Positions 1 through 6,579 of a DNA stretch of 8,774 nucleotides are shown one piece after another. A program made the translations under genes and the position numbers. The first letter of the stretch is position 1. The number at the start of each line of letters is the position of its first letter. The stretch is from Anaerolineaceae bacterium. GTDB lineage: Bacteria; Chloroflexota; Anaerolineae; Anaerolineales; Anaerolineaceae. The notes below the pieces were generated by a model. The model did no database searches, had not been told where the DNA came from, and saw only the letters and a program-made list of their open reading frames with translations. Location: assembly GCA_027348305.1 (NCBI GenBank), contig DAIEPS010000068.1, forward strand, positions 1 through 8,774. The letters run 5' to 3'.

Positions 1-799
1 GATCGGGAATCAGCTCTTTGTTCCAACTGAAACCCGTCCAGCCGGTGGAGGAGTTGCCGGTCTTGGTGATGTGCCAGTCCATGTCGATGATGAGGGTGGA
101 AAGCGGGATCTCTTCACGCTGAAAACGTTCGACCAGGTGCATCAGGTCTTGTTGGCTATATTCCCAATAGCGCGACCACCAGTTGCCGAGGAATGCGCGC
201 GGCAGCAGGCCGGGGGTGCCGGCGATCTTTTGATAATCTTGCAGCGCACTCTTGTAGTCGCTTCCGGAAACAAGCAGGTAAAGATCACGATATCCATAAA
301 GAGCAGGGCGTTGTTCTAGCCAGCCTGTTGAGTTGAAGACCAGGCTGCGCGTATCGTCCAATTGCACCCAGCCTGACCGTGAAAGCAGGCCCGGCTTCAG
401 GGGAACGGCGCCGTCAGCTTCATCCAGGGTGCGGGCAGTGCCGGGCAGCAGGCCCGGGTTGGGGTCGTCGATGTGTATGACCTGGTTGGATTCCTTGATC
501 AGCACTTGAATGGACTTCAGGGTAACCCCTTTGCGGGAGCTCTGGCAGGTTAGTTTGTAAAATGCGGTTTCGATCTGCAGGCTGGCGGCGGTCTGCTGCA
601 CATCCGCTTTTGGGACGGGCTGATTACGATACCAGAAGACCTGGCTGGGGCGGTCTTCAAAGATCTCCGATTTGCTGGTTTCGATGCGCAGAAAACGCTC
701 TGTCAGTGGGGTGAAGCGAAAATTCGCGAAGCGGATGACAGCCTGCGGGTTGGCCGTGGAAGCGGGCAGGGCGGGGATAAAAAATGGATCAGAGGGCAT
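1..799 (-). CDS. GH31 family alpha-glycosidase, N-terminal part (runs off left edge)
   Basis: Reading the minus strand from an ATG at 799-797 gives 266 uninterrupted codons to the window edge; the C-terminal part lies outside. A Shine-Dalgarno GGAGAA (complement of 806-811) sits 6 nt before the ATG, which fixes the start. There is no signal peptide, so the enzyme should be cytoplasmic. Residues about 20-195 fit the beta-rich N-terminal domain of GH31 (TPLTERFLRIE, then FEDRPSQVFWYRN near the start). The TIM barrel begins near residue 200 (PRAFLGNWWSRYW). It continues into IIDMDWH (D239, D241, H243) and GWTGFSWN, a signature of GH31 alpha-glucosidase-type enzymes where an Asp lines the -1 sugar site. 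The catalytic nucleophile and acid/base are not in the window, so activity cannot be confirmed. The gene is divergent from the ROK regulator across 91 bp, so it probably belongs to the same sugar regulon. Its sequence is clearly unlike the GH31 at the right end. The family call is firm; the exact substrate is unknown. Confidence 0.9.
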   Translation of the reverse strand, partial: MPSDPFFIPALPASTANPQAVIRFANFRFTPLTERFLRIETSKSEIFEDRPSQVFWYRNQPVPKADVQQTAASLQIETAFYKLTCQSSRKGVTLKSIQVLIKESNQVIHIDDPNPGLLPGTARTLDEADGAVPLKPGLLSRSGWVQLDDTRSLVFNSTGWLEQRPALYGYRDLYLLVSGSDYKSALQDYQKIAGTPGLLPRAFLGNWWSRYWEYSQQDLMHLVERFQREEIPLSTLIIDMDWHITKTGNSSTGWTGFSWNKELIPD

Positions 800-824
800 T
801 TGATCTTCTCCAGCAAAAAGGGTA

Positions 825-852
825 TTGACTTTTCTTGGAAAGGCTCTATAAT
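825..852 (+). promoter_or_regulatory. Sigma70-type promoter of the ROK regulator gene
   Basis: TTGACT (825-830) and TATAAT (847-852) are separated by 16 bp, an 11/12 match to the bacterial housekeeping consensus. Transcription should start near 859, leaving a leader of about 30 nt before the ROK ATG at 891. The putative operator begins right after the start point. A promoter for the divergent GH31 gene should lie in the same 91-bp gap, but I see no convincing hexamer pair on the minus strand. Confidence 0.8.
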
Positions 853-859
853 GTGAACA

Positions 860-884
860 TAATTCATTCACTAAACGAAGTAAT
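860..884. promoter_or_regulatory. Putative ROK operator, copy 1 (autoregulatory / divergent)
   Basis: This element matches 20 of 25 positions of the one at 2111-2135 upstream of the transporter operon. Its core TTCATTCACTAAACGAA (863-879) is an imperfect palindrome around position 871. Over 860-882, 8 of 11 base pairs are symmetric, with half-sites TTCATTCA and TTCGTTTA. It lies just downstream of the predicted transcription start and overlaps the leader of the ROK gene, so a bound repressor would block that promoter. It could also act on the divergent GH31 gene. AT-rich palindromes are typical targets of ROK repressors. That this ROK protein binds here is inferred from position and recurrence. 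Confidence 0.6.
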
Positions 885-890
885 TATATC

Positions 891-2090
891 ATGAACCCTA
901 TACCACGCGGCAACCGCGACCTTATTCGCTCCATCAACCGATCCATCCTCCTCAATGTGATTAAAACCGAGGGGGAGGTTTCACGTGTGGCGTTGGCGCA
1001 TATGACCGGTTTGAGCCCTGCAACGGTAACCACCATCACCGGGCAGCTCATTCAGGAAGGCCTGGTGTTCGAAAAAGCCACAGGCGATTCCACCGGGGGC
1101 AGGCCGCCCATCATGCTGGCTTTGAATCCGCGCGGCGGATTTGTTATCGGCATCAAGCTGATGGAAGGCAAAGCCGTGGGAGCCATCACTGATCTCAATG
1201 CTTCCATTCTTGCAAAAGACGCCATCGATCTGCCTGACACACAGGTAAACACCAGTGTTGAAACTTTGGTTACGCTGGTTAATCGCCTGGTGCAGCAGGG
1301 CGGCATTAAAAAGAAGCAGTTAATGGGGGTTGGCATCGGCCTGGCTGGTGTGGTTGATTTTGCCCAGGGCATAGTCAAACAAAACCCCATTTTTGGTTGG
1401 AAGAACGTCAACCTGCGTGAATTGCTAGAATCGCGCATGCGTGTGCCTGTCTACATTGATAATGATGTTAACACACTTACCCTAAGCGAAAAATGGCTTG
1501 AGCCTGGCAAACCCGAAGATGATTTTATCGTCATCACCCTCGGACGCGGTATCGGTATGGGCATCGTGATCAACGGTCAGATCTACCGCGGCAAGGGCGG
1601 GGGAGCCGGTGAGTTGGGACACATCATGGTGGATCCCAACGGTCCCCGGTGTGACTGCGGCCGGCGGGGCTGCCTAGAGACCTTGTTAAGCGACCGGGCG
1701 CTGGTGGCAGAGGCGCAGCAAAAAGTATCCGCGGATGTGCGCGATCTGGACGACTTGATTTCTCGCATGATGGCGGGCGATCAGAACGCTGCATTGATCT
1801 TCGCCAGGGCCGGAAAGCTGCTTGGACACCAGATCGCCAACCTGGTTAACTTGTTCGATCCAAAATTGATCATCATCAGCGGAGAAGGCATCCGCATGGG
1901 CGATGTGTTTTTCTCTGCAGTTCGCAGCACTTTTAATGAAGGCGTCATGCCCGGTCTTGCTGAAGACACCGAGATCCGTGTGAACTCATGGGGCGATGAT
2001 ATTTGGGCGCTGGGCGCAGCCAGCCTGGTGATTGCCGAGATCTTTATTTCCCCGATCCAGAAGGAGGGCAGGACACTTTCAGCCAAATAG
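891..2090 (+). CDS. ROK-family transcriptional regulator (NagC/XylR type)
   Basis: This 399-residue protein has the two-part layout of ROK repressors. Residues about 15-60 form a winged helix-turn-helix (SRVALAHMTGLSPATV as the recognition region), followed by the conserved STGGRPP at 67-73. A ROK sugar-kinase-like domain fills the rest: GVGIGLAGVVD (146-156), YIDNDVN (188-194), ELGH (241-244) and the zinc motif CxCGxxGCxE with C254, C256, C261 and H244. The kinase-type ATP phosphate motif DxGGT is absent after the HTH (IGIKLMEGKAVGAI), which fits a sugar-sensing regulator rather than a kinase. The length is normal for the family. ATG 891 is the only usable start, because an in-frame stop occurs at 849-851. 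Its Shine-Dalgarno is weak (GAAG at 877-880), suggesting low expression. It heads a sugar-import operon and most likely represses it and itself. The effector is unknown; glucose or an alpha-glucoside is plausible. Confidence 0.93.
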   Translation: MNPIPRGNRDLIRSINRSILLNVIKTEGEVSRVALAHMTGLSPATVTTITGQLIQEGLVFEKATGDSTGGRPPIMLALNPRGGFVIGIKLMEGKAVGAITDLNASILAKDAIDLPDTQVNTSVETLVTLVNRLVQQGGIKKKQLMGVGIGLAGVVDFAQGIVKQNPIFGWKNVNLRELLESRMRVPVYIDNDVNTLTLSEKWLEPGKPEDDFIVITLGRGIGMGIVINGQIYRGKGGGAGELGHIMVDPNGPRCDCGRRGCLETLLSDRALVAEAQQKVSADVRDLDDLISRMMAGDQNAALIFARAGKLLGHQIANLVNLFDPKLIIISGEGIRMGDVFFSAVRSTFNEGVMPGLAEDTEIRVNSWGDDIWALGAASLVIAEIFISPIQKEGRTLSAK

Positions 2091-2099
2091 AAAAATTTT

Positions 2100-2128
2100 T
2101 TGCCTAAAGTTAATTCGTTCAGTATATA
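2100..2128 (+). promoter_or_regulatory. Possible promoter of the transporter operon
   Basis: TTGCCT (2100-2105) and TATATA (2123-2128) are 17 bp apart, an acceptable but imperfect sigma70-type pair. The second copy of the putative operator covers the -10 and part of the spacer, as expected of a repressed sugar-operon promoter. An alternative -10, TATAAA at 2125-2130, would give a less favourable 19-bp spacing. Read-through from the ROK gene is also possible, because no terminator is visible between them. Confidence 0.45.
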
Positions 2129-2135
2129 AAGTAAT
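2111..2135. promoter_or_regulatory. Putative ROK operator, copy 2 (transporter operon)
   Basis: Twenty of 25 positions match the element at 860-884, including the blocks TAATTC, TTCA and AAGTAAT. Its left half-site TTCGTTCA is strong. The right half is degenerate, and overall symmetry is weaker than in copy 1 (6 of 11 pairs around 2122). It overlaps the presumed -10 of the transporter operon, so binding would block RNA polymerase. The similarity to copy 1 is seen directly; binding by the ROK protein is inferred. Confidence 0.55.
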
Positions 2136-2142
2136 GTATTCT

Positions 2143-2157
2143 CCTGCATTTTGCAGG
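2143..2157 (+). other. Small stem-loop in the transporter operon leader
   Basis: CCTGCA (2143-2148) pairs perfectly with TGCAGG (2152-2157) around a TTT loop. It lies in the predicted 5' leader, 29 nt before the lipoprotein ATG and upstream of its Shine-Dalgarno. No T-run follows, so it is not a terminator. It could protect the 5' end of the mRNA. A six-pair stem may also occur by chance. Confidence 0.35.
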
Positions 2158-2186
2158 TCAATGAAAACAATCATAAAGGAGTAGAA

Positions 2187-3539
2187 ATGAAACAGCGTGT
2201 ACCGTTTTTTGTCGTCTCAGTTGTAATTGTTTTGGCAATGCTGCTCGGAGCCTGTGCTACTGCCGCCGCCACCGAAGCACCGGTTGCTTCTGACGCCACA
2301 GAAGCTGTTGTAACCGAAGCTGCTGCCACTGAAGCTGTTGCTGCTGAACCTGTGACCATCAAGGTCGTCAGCTTCTTGACCTACAGCGAAAATGCTGAAG
2401 GTGCGGAATCCAAGGTTGTCGCCGCCTTCCAGGCTGCACATCCTGAGATCACCGTTGACTTCCAGCTCTTGCCTTACGCCGATTATTACACCTCCCTCAA
2501 GACATGGATTGCCGGCGGAACTGCACCTGACGTTGCTTCATTGGATCTTTCCATGCTCCAGGAAATGGCCGCTGCCGGTTCGCTCGCCGATTTGAACCCC
2601 ATGATCAAAGCTGATGGTTATGACCTGACCCAATACTATCAGAGCACCCTTGATATGTTCCAGAACAACGGCGGACAGTACGGTCTTCCCGCTTCCTATT
2701 CCAATGTTGTTCTCTATTACAACAAGAACCTCTTCGATGCCGCTGGTTTGCCTTACCCCACTGACAAAATGGACTGGGCTACCTTCATGGATTACAACAA
2801 GAAACTCACCAAAGATACCAATGGTGATGGCAACATCGAAGTCTTCGGTACCTCACGCCTGTGGTGGCCTTACTACATGCTCCTGACCGGCGCCACCCCC
2901 TTCAATGCCGACGCCACAAAATGCACCCTGACCGACCAGGCCGCCATCGATGGTTTCCAGGCTATGGTTGATCTGAGCCTGACCGACAAGGTCGCCCCCA
3001 CCGCCAATGACCTGGCCGCCCAGGATGACTGGCACATGTTCGAAGCCGGCCGCATCGCCATGTACCCCATCGGACCCTGGTCCATCACCGAGTTCAATGA
3101 TGTCATCAAAGATTTCGATTGGGACGCCACCACTCTTCCCATTGGACCCACCGGCAAGCAGGTTACCTTCCTGTTTGGCAATGCTTATTCCGTGCTCTCC
3201 GGCTCCAAACAACAACAGGCTGCCTATGAGTTCTTGAAATTCGTCACCGGCCCCGAAGGCGATCAAATTCGCCAGGACTCCGGCTTTGAGATCGCCCCGA
3301 TCAAGGCTGTGGCTGAAGGTTCCTTCCTGAAATCCATGGAAGGCAAGAAACCCGCCAATGCCAAAGTCTTCCTTGATTCAGCCGCTTTTGCCGAGAGTGT
3401 TCCGACCCACGCCCGCTGGTCTGAAATTGCTGACGCCATTTCTGCCCAACTTGATTCCGCTTTACTTGGCGACATCACGGTTCCCGTGGCAATGCAGAAC
3501 GCTTGCGATACAATTAATCCAATCCTCGCAGGAAATTAA
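2187..3539 (+). CDS. Carbohydrate ABC transporter substrate-binding lipoprotein (SBP family 1)
   Basis: This 450-residue protein captures sugar outside the cell and delivers it to the permeases encoded next. Residues 1-23 are a lipoprotein signal: a basic start (MKQR), a hydrophobic core and the lipobox LGAC with C23 as the lipidated residue. Residues 24-50 are a low-complexity Ala/Thr/Glu linker with repeated TEA units, typical of Chloroflexota lipoproteins. From about residue 51 the protein fits extracellular solute-binding family 1 (MalE-like): TAPDVASLD, LPASYSNVVLYYNKNLFDAAGL, YPIGPW and a C-terminal KFVTGPEG segment. DTNGDGNIE (210-218) resembles an EF-hand calcium loop. ATG 2187 is chosen because AAGGAG (2176-2181) lies 5 nt upstream and the lipoprotein signal starts there. 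A longer reading from TTG 2151 would place charged residues ahead of the signal and lacks a ribosome site. The ligand is probably an alpha-glucoside, judged only from the adjacent GH15 and GH31 genes. Confidence 0.94.
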   Translation: MKQRVPFFVVSVVIVLAMLLGACATAAATEAPVASDATEAVVTEAAATEAVAAEPVTIKVVSFLTYSENAEGAESKVVAAFQAAHPEITVDFQLLPYADYYTSLKTWIAGGTAPDVASLDLSMLQEMAAAGSLADLNPMIKADGYDLTQYYQSTLDMFQNNGGQYGLPASYSNVVLYYNKNLFDAAGLPYPTDKMDWATFMDYNKKLTKDTNGDGNIEVFGTSRLWWPYYMLLTGATPFNADATKCTLTDQAAIDGFQAMVDLSLTDKVAPTANDLAAQDDWHMFEAGRIAMYPIGPWSITEFNDVIKDFDWDATTLPIGPTGKQVTFLFGNAYSVLSGSKQQQAAYEFLKFVTGPEGDQIRQDSGFEIAPIKAVAEGSFLKSMEGKKPANAKVFLDSAAFAESVPTHARWSEIADAISAQLDSALLGDITVPVAMQNACDTINPILAGN

Positions 3540-3558
3540 CGTTTCTCCCTTCTCTTCT

Positions 3559-3593
3559 TTTGATAAAGGGCGGGCAATCCGCCCTTTATCAAA
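3559..3593 (+). promoter_or_regulatory. Strong intercistronic stem-loop between SBP and permease genes
   Basis: TTTGATAAAGGGCGG (3559-3573) pairs perfectly with CCGCCCTTTATCAAA (3579-3593) around the loop GCAAT: 15 pairs and a 5-nt loop. It begins 20 nt after the lipoprotein stop and ends 34 nt before the first permease. No T-tract follows, so it is not a classical intrinsic terminator. Such structures between a binding-protein gene and its permease genes usually stabilise the upstream mRNA or cause partial termination, so that binding protein is made in excess over membrane components. That role is inferred. Confidence 0.75.
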
Positions 3594-3627
3594 CCCCTAC
3601 CAAACTGATCTGGAAATGGAGTAAGCT

Positions 3628-4560
3628 ATGGAAATCACCCGCACTTTGGAGCCCCCGCCATCTTTTTTTCAGAAAATGCGTAGAGTTTTGGGGAAGTATT
3701 TCTGGGGTTATTTCTTTGTCTTACCCAGTCTGCTCATCATCCTCTTGTTTAAGCTCATTCCGTTGGTCATCGGATTCGGTATCTCGTTCACCAACTGGTC
3801 GTTGTTATCCTCACCGGAATTTGTTGGACTGGCAAATTATGCAAAACTGTTCACCGACCCGACCACGGGCAAGGTTTTTGGCAATACTTTTTACTATTCC
3901 TTCCTGAGTGTTCCGTTAAACCTGGCGCTGTCTCTGGCCCTGGCAATGGCGTTGAACCAAAAGATAAGAGGCCTGGCCTTCTTCAGAACCGCCTACTACA
4001 TCCCCGTGGTTGCGGCATCCGTGGCGGTAAGCGCCATCTGGGTTTGGCTTTTGTCTGATTTCGGCATCCTCAATACGTTTCTCACCAGCATTGGGTTCCA
4101 TTCCTTGAATCTGCTGCAAAACACCAAAACTGCATTAACCGCCATCACCCTGGTGGATGTCTGGAAGAACCTCGGATTCAATGTGGTCATTTTCCTGGCA
4201 GCCTTGCAGGATGTGCCGGATGAACTGCGTGACGCGGCCAAAGTGGATGGCGCCAACAGCCGCGGGATTTTCAAGAACATTACACTGCCATTGATCACTC
4301 CAGCCATATTCTTTACTGCAGTGATGGGTGTCATCGGCTCGCTTCAGGCTTTTGACCTGGTCTACAACATGTCAATGAAACACGAAGGCGGACCTGCCCG
4401 CGCCACCTCCACAGTTGGATTTTACGTCTGGCAGAACGCCTTCAAATACTCGAAGATGGGATATGCCGCGGCGATCTCTTTTGCCTTGATGGCCATCCTG
4501 TTGGTGTTGACCATCATCCAGTGGCGCATGCGCCGCAAATGGGTCTATGGGGAGGAATAA
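3628..4560 (+). CDS. Sugar ABC transporter permease, MalF/UgpA-like
   Basis: This 310-residue membrane protein is one half of the importer channel. Six hydrophobic segments are visible at about 25-54, 84-108, 119-143, 168-193, 225-248 and 278-300. The cytoplasmic EAA loop, which docks the ATPase, is RDAAKVDGAN with D202, A203, D207 and G208, followed by FKNITLPLITP. That form is characteristic of the CUT1 carbohydrate family (binding-protein-dependent transport inner membrane component). The N-terminus is short, with no MalF-like periplasmic insertion, as usual for UgpA/LacF-type permeases. The start is supported by GGAG at 3618-3621, 6 nt before the ATG. It follows the binding-protein gene after an 88-nt gap containing a stem-loop. 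Its last codons (GGG GAG GAA TAA) form the ribosome site of the next gene. No ATPase gene is present in the window. Confidence 0.95.
   Translation: MEITRTLEPPPSFFQKMRRVLGKYFWGYFFVLPSLLIILLFKLIPLVIGFGISFTNWSLLSSPEFVGLANYAKLFTDPTTGKVFGNTFYYSFLSVPLNLALSLALAMALNQKIRGLAFFRTAYYIPVVAASVAVSAIWVWLLSDFGILNTFLTSIGFHSLNLLQNTKTALTAITLVDVWKNLGFNVVIFLAALQDVPDELRDAAKVDGANSRGIFKNITLPLITPAIFFTAVMGVIGSLQAFDLVYNMSMKHEGGPARATSTVGFYVWQNAFKYSKMGYAAAISFALMAILLVLTIIQWRMRRKWVYGEE
4551..4555 (+). promoter_or_regulatory. Shine-Dalgarno deciding the start of permease 2
   Basis: GGAGG lies inside the last codons of permease 1, 6 nt before the ATG at 4562. It rules out the alternative in-frame ATG at 4547, which lies upstream of this site and would add five residues (MGRNK). 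The stop of permease 1 (4558-4560) and the ATG are one nucleotide apart, which suggests translational coupling of the two membrane subunits. Confidence 0.85.
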
Positions 4561-4561
4561 A

Positions 4562-5422
4562 ATGACTACCACAGCGATCGAAACCTCTTACAAACCCAAA
4601 AGCAAGGTCACCTTTGGCCGCATCCTGGTCTATGTGCTGCTGACCCTCGGGGCGTTGATCATGATCGTCCCCTTCATCTGGATGTTGTCTACTTCATTAA
4701 AAGACCAGCAGCAGTTGTTTGCATGGCCTCCCAACTGGTGGCCGCATCCCTTTGTTTGGGCAAACTACACAGAAGTGATGACCAAGGTCAAATTCGGCCT
4801 GTATGGCTTGAATACCTTAAAAATTACGGCAGTCGTTACCATCGGCCGCCTCATCCTTTGCTCCATGGCCGGGTATGGTTTTGCACGCATGAAATTCCCC
4901 GGCAAGAACTTCTTGTTCTTCCTGACGCTGGCAACCATGATGATCTCCAGCCAGATCACAATCATCCCAAATTTCATCATCATGCGCTATCTTGGCCTGG
5001 TGGATACGCACCTGGGTGTCATCCTGCCGCAGCTTGCTGACGGGTTCAGCATCTTCTTAATGCGCCAGTTCTTCCTGACTTTTCCATACGAACTGGAAGA
5101 CGCGGCCAAGCTTGACGGCTGCAATCCACTCATGTTCTATTTCCGTATCCTGATCCCCAATTCCAAGGCGATCCTGGCCACCCTGGCGGTGATGACCTTC
5201 CAGGGCGTCTGGAATGATTTCCTCTGGCCGCTGGTGATGTTGACCAGCCCCGCAAAGCGGACGTTGTCGGTCGGGCTTTCTTACCTGGTCGGCCAATATA
5301 CCACCCGCTGGGATCTGCAAATGGCAGGTTCCGTTCTCACTGTTCTTCCAATTCTTATCTTGTTCTTCTTATTGCAGAAGTACTTCGTACAGAGCATCAA
5401 GATGACGGGGTTAAAAGGTTAA
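4562..5422 (+). CDS. Sugar ABC transporter permease, MalG/UgpE-like
   Basis: This 286-residue protein is the second half of the importer channel. The first membrane segment is at about 21-44 (ILVYVLLTLG through IVPFIWMLSTSLK), a typical MalG-family opening, followed by the conserved WPPNWWPHPF and NYTEV region. Further hydrophobic segments and a final one near the C-terminus make about six. The EAA loop is ELEDAAKLDGCN (E177, D180, A181, D185, G186), followed by FYFRILIPNSK. FQGVWNDFLWPL is a recognised MalG-type signature. The protein ends in QKYFVQSIKMTGLKG, the usual short cytoplasmic tail of the family. Permease 1 and this protein should form a heterodimer driven by an ATPase encoded elsewhere. 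The following GH15 gene starts 12 nt downstream, placing transport and hydrolysis in one transcript. Confidence 0.95.
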   Translation: MTTTAIETSYKPKSKVTFGRILVYVLLTLGALIMIVPFIWMLSTSLKDQQQLFAWPPNWWPHPFVWANYTEVMTKVKFGLYGLNTLKITAVVTIGRLILCSMAGYGFARMKFPGKNFLFFLTLATMMISSQITIIPNFIIMRYLGLVDTHLGVILPQLADGFSIFLMRQFFLTFPYELEDAAKLDGCNPLMFYFRILIPNSKAILATLAVMTFQGVWNDFLWPLVMLTSPAKRTLSVGLSYLVGQYTTRWDLQMAGSVLTVLPILILFFLLQKYFVQSIKMTGLKG

Positions 5423-5434
5423 AGGTGCTGTTTA

Positions 5435-6574
5435 ATGGATCAAAGTTTATATAAGAAATCAATTCAGACGATTCTTGCCAGTCAAAGCCAGTGGGGATCG
5501 TATGTCGCTTCACCGAATTTTCCGACTTACCAATATTGCTGGCTGCGAGACGGCAGTTATATTGCCCATGCCATGGATGTTGCCGGTGAATTTGATAGTG
5601 CTTCCGCTTTTTTCAATTGGGTGGGGCGTACGATTCAGCGCTTCAGCTACAAGGTGGAAGAAGCCAGGTTGCGCCTCTCAGCGGGGCTGCCGATGGGCAA
5701 AGACGACCTGCTGCACACGCGTTTCACGCTGGACGGCGAAGAAGTCTATATCGACAACACCTGGGGCAATTTTCAGATCGACGGTTACGGCACCTGGCTG
5801 TGGGCATTGAATGAACACGTCAAACGCAGCGGTGATCTCACCCTGCTTCAAACTCTCAAGGAACCGATCGAGATCACGCTCAATTATCTCGAGTTGGCCT
5901 GGAAGCTCCCCAATTATGATTGCTGGGAAGAACACCCGGAATACCTGCATACCTATTCGCTCTCAACGGTCTACGCCGGTTTTCACGCTGCCGAAGAGTT
6001 GATTCGTTCCGGTAAATTGGATCTAAAAACCATCCCTGTGAAGGAACTGGCAGCAGAAGTGAAACAGTTCATCCTGGATTCTGCGGTCAAGAACGGCCGC
6101 TTGGTCAAATACTTCTGCCCTCCCGGCGCGGAATCTGCAACCCGTTTGATCGGCAACGACGGTGTGGATGCCAGCCTGCTCGCGGTGGGCATGCCTTTTC
6201 AGATGTTTACACCGGATGATCCCATCTTTTTGGCTACCATAAAAGCCATTGAAGAGGACCTGCACCGAACCGGCGGCGGAGTCTATCGCTATAAAGCCGA
6301 CGTCTATTACGGCGGCGGCGAGTGGATCCTACTAACAGCCTGGCTGGGTTGGTATTACACTTCTGTGAACCTGTTGGATAAAGCGAAAACCCTTTGCCAA
6401 TGGATCGAATCACAGGCGGATGAAAACGGCTGGCTGGCTGAACAGGTCAGCGAGCACACGCTTTACCCCGAGCATTACGCTCCCTGGGTTAAAAAATGGG
6501 GCCCCGTCGCCAAACCGCTTACCTGGTCGCATGCCATGTATGTCATTTTAGTGAATGCGATCAATAAAGGATAA
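5435..6574 (+). CDS. GH15 glucoamylase-like glycoside hydrolase, compact single-domain form
   Basis: This 379-residue enzyme is assigned to GH15, inverting exo-hydrolases that release beta-glucose from alpha-glucosides. YCWLRDGSYIAHAMD (W36, R38, D39) is the first substrate-binding loop. NYDCWEEHPE carries the presumed general acid E165 and neighbour E166. GWLAEQV carries the presumed base E336. PLTWSHAMYV closes the (alpha/alpha)6 barrel, and QIDGYGTWLWAL is another family block. Residue roles are assigned by motif, not alignment. Many bacterial GH15 enzymes carry a large N-terminal beta-domain; here the catalytic barrel starts almost at residue 1. There is no signal peptide, so it should act in the cytoplasm on imported oligosaccharide. 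This build resembles intracellular isomaltose glucohydrolase, so isomaltose-type alpha-1,6 glucosides are a reasonable but unproven substrate. The start is supported by AAAGGTG at 5421-5427, overlapping the stop of permease 2. Alternatives are maltose, trehalose or kojibiose-type substrates. Confidence 0.88.
   Translation: MDQSLYKKSIQTILASQSQWGSYVASPNFPTYQYCWLRDGSYIAHAMDVAGEFDSASAFFNWVGRTIQRFSYKVEEARLRLSAGLPMGKDDLLHTRFTLDGEEVYIDNTWGNFQIDGYGTWLWALNEHVKRSGDLTLLQTLKEPIEITLNYLELAWKLPNYDCWEEHPEYLHTYSLSTVYAGFHAAEELIRSGKLDLKTIPVKELAAEVKQFILDSAVKNGRLVKYFCPPGAESATRLIGNDGVDASLLAVGMPFQMFTPDDPIFLATIKAIEEDLHRTGGGVYRYKADVYYGGGEWILLTAWLGWYYTSVNLLDKAKTLCQWIESQADENGWLAEQVSEHTLYPEHYAPWVKKWGPVAKPLTWSHAMYVILVNAINKG
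6566..6571 (+). promoter_or_regulatory. Shine-Dalgarno of the downstream GH31 gene, inside the GH15 gene end
   Basis: AAAGGA forms the last two sense codons (Lys-Gly) of the GH15 gene and lies 8 nt before ATG 6580. The GH15 stop is at 6572-6574, so ribosomes finishing GH15 are placed to start the GH31. This supports ATG 6580 as the start and suggests coupled synthesis of the two hydrolases. Confidence 0.75.
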
Positions 6575-6579
6575 TCACC

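Noticed and set aside
71..319. 82-codon plus-strand open frame within the left-edge gene
   Set aside because: It is antisense to a clear GH31 coding region on the minus strand and has no recognisable motif or ribosome site.
844..876. Minus-strand promoter for the divergent GH31 gene (CATTAT as -10)
   Set aside because: A -10-like CATTAT can be read on the minus strand at 853-848, but no -35 at 16-17 bp matches more than half the consensus, so I do not annotate it although a promoter must exist near here.
2091..2101. AAAAATTTTTT after the ROK stop as a terminator
   Set aside because: It has no GC-containing stem; an AT-only palindrome of this size would not terminate transcription. It may instead provide an AT-rich element upstream of the next promoter.
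2151..2186. Longer reading of the binding-protein gene from TTG 2151
   Set aside because: It would put twelve polar residues before the lipoprotein signal and starts inside a hairpin with no ribosome site. ATG 2187 has AAGGAG at ideal spacing and gives a textbook signal peptide.
2853..3266. 137-codon minus-strand open frame opposite the binding-protein gene
   Set aside because: It is Gly-rich shadow translation of a well-supported gene, caused by codon bias in GC-moderate DNA.
4547..4561. Upstream ATG at 4547 for permease 2
   Set aside because: It overlaps the end of permease 1, and the strong GGAGG lies after it, positioned for ATG 4562.
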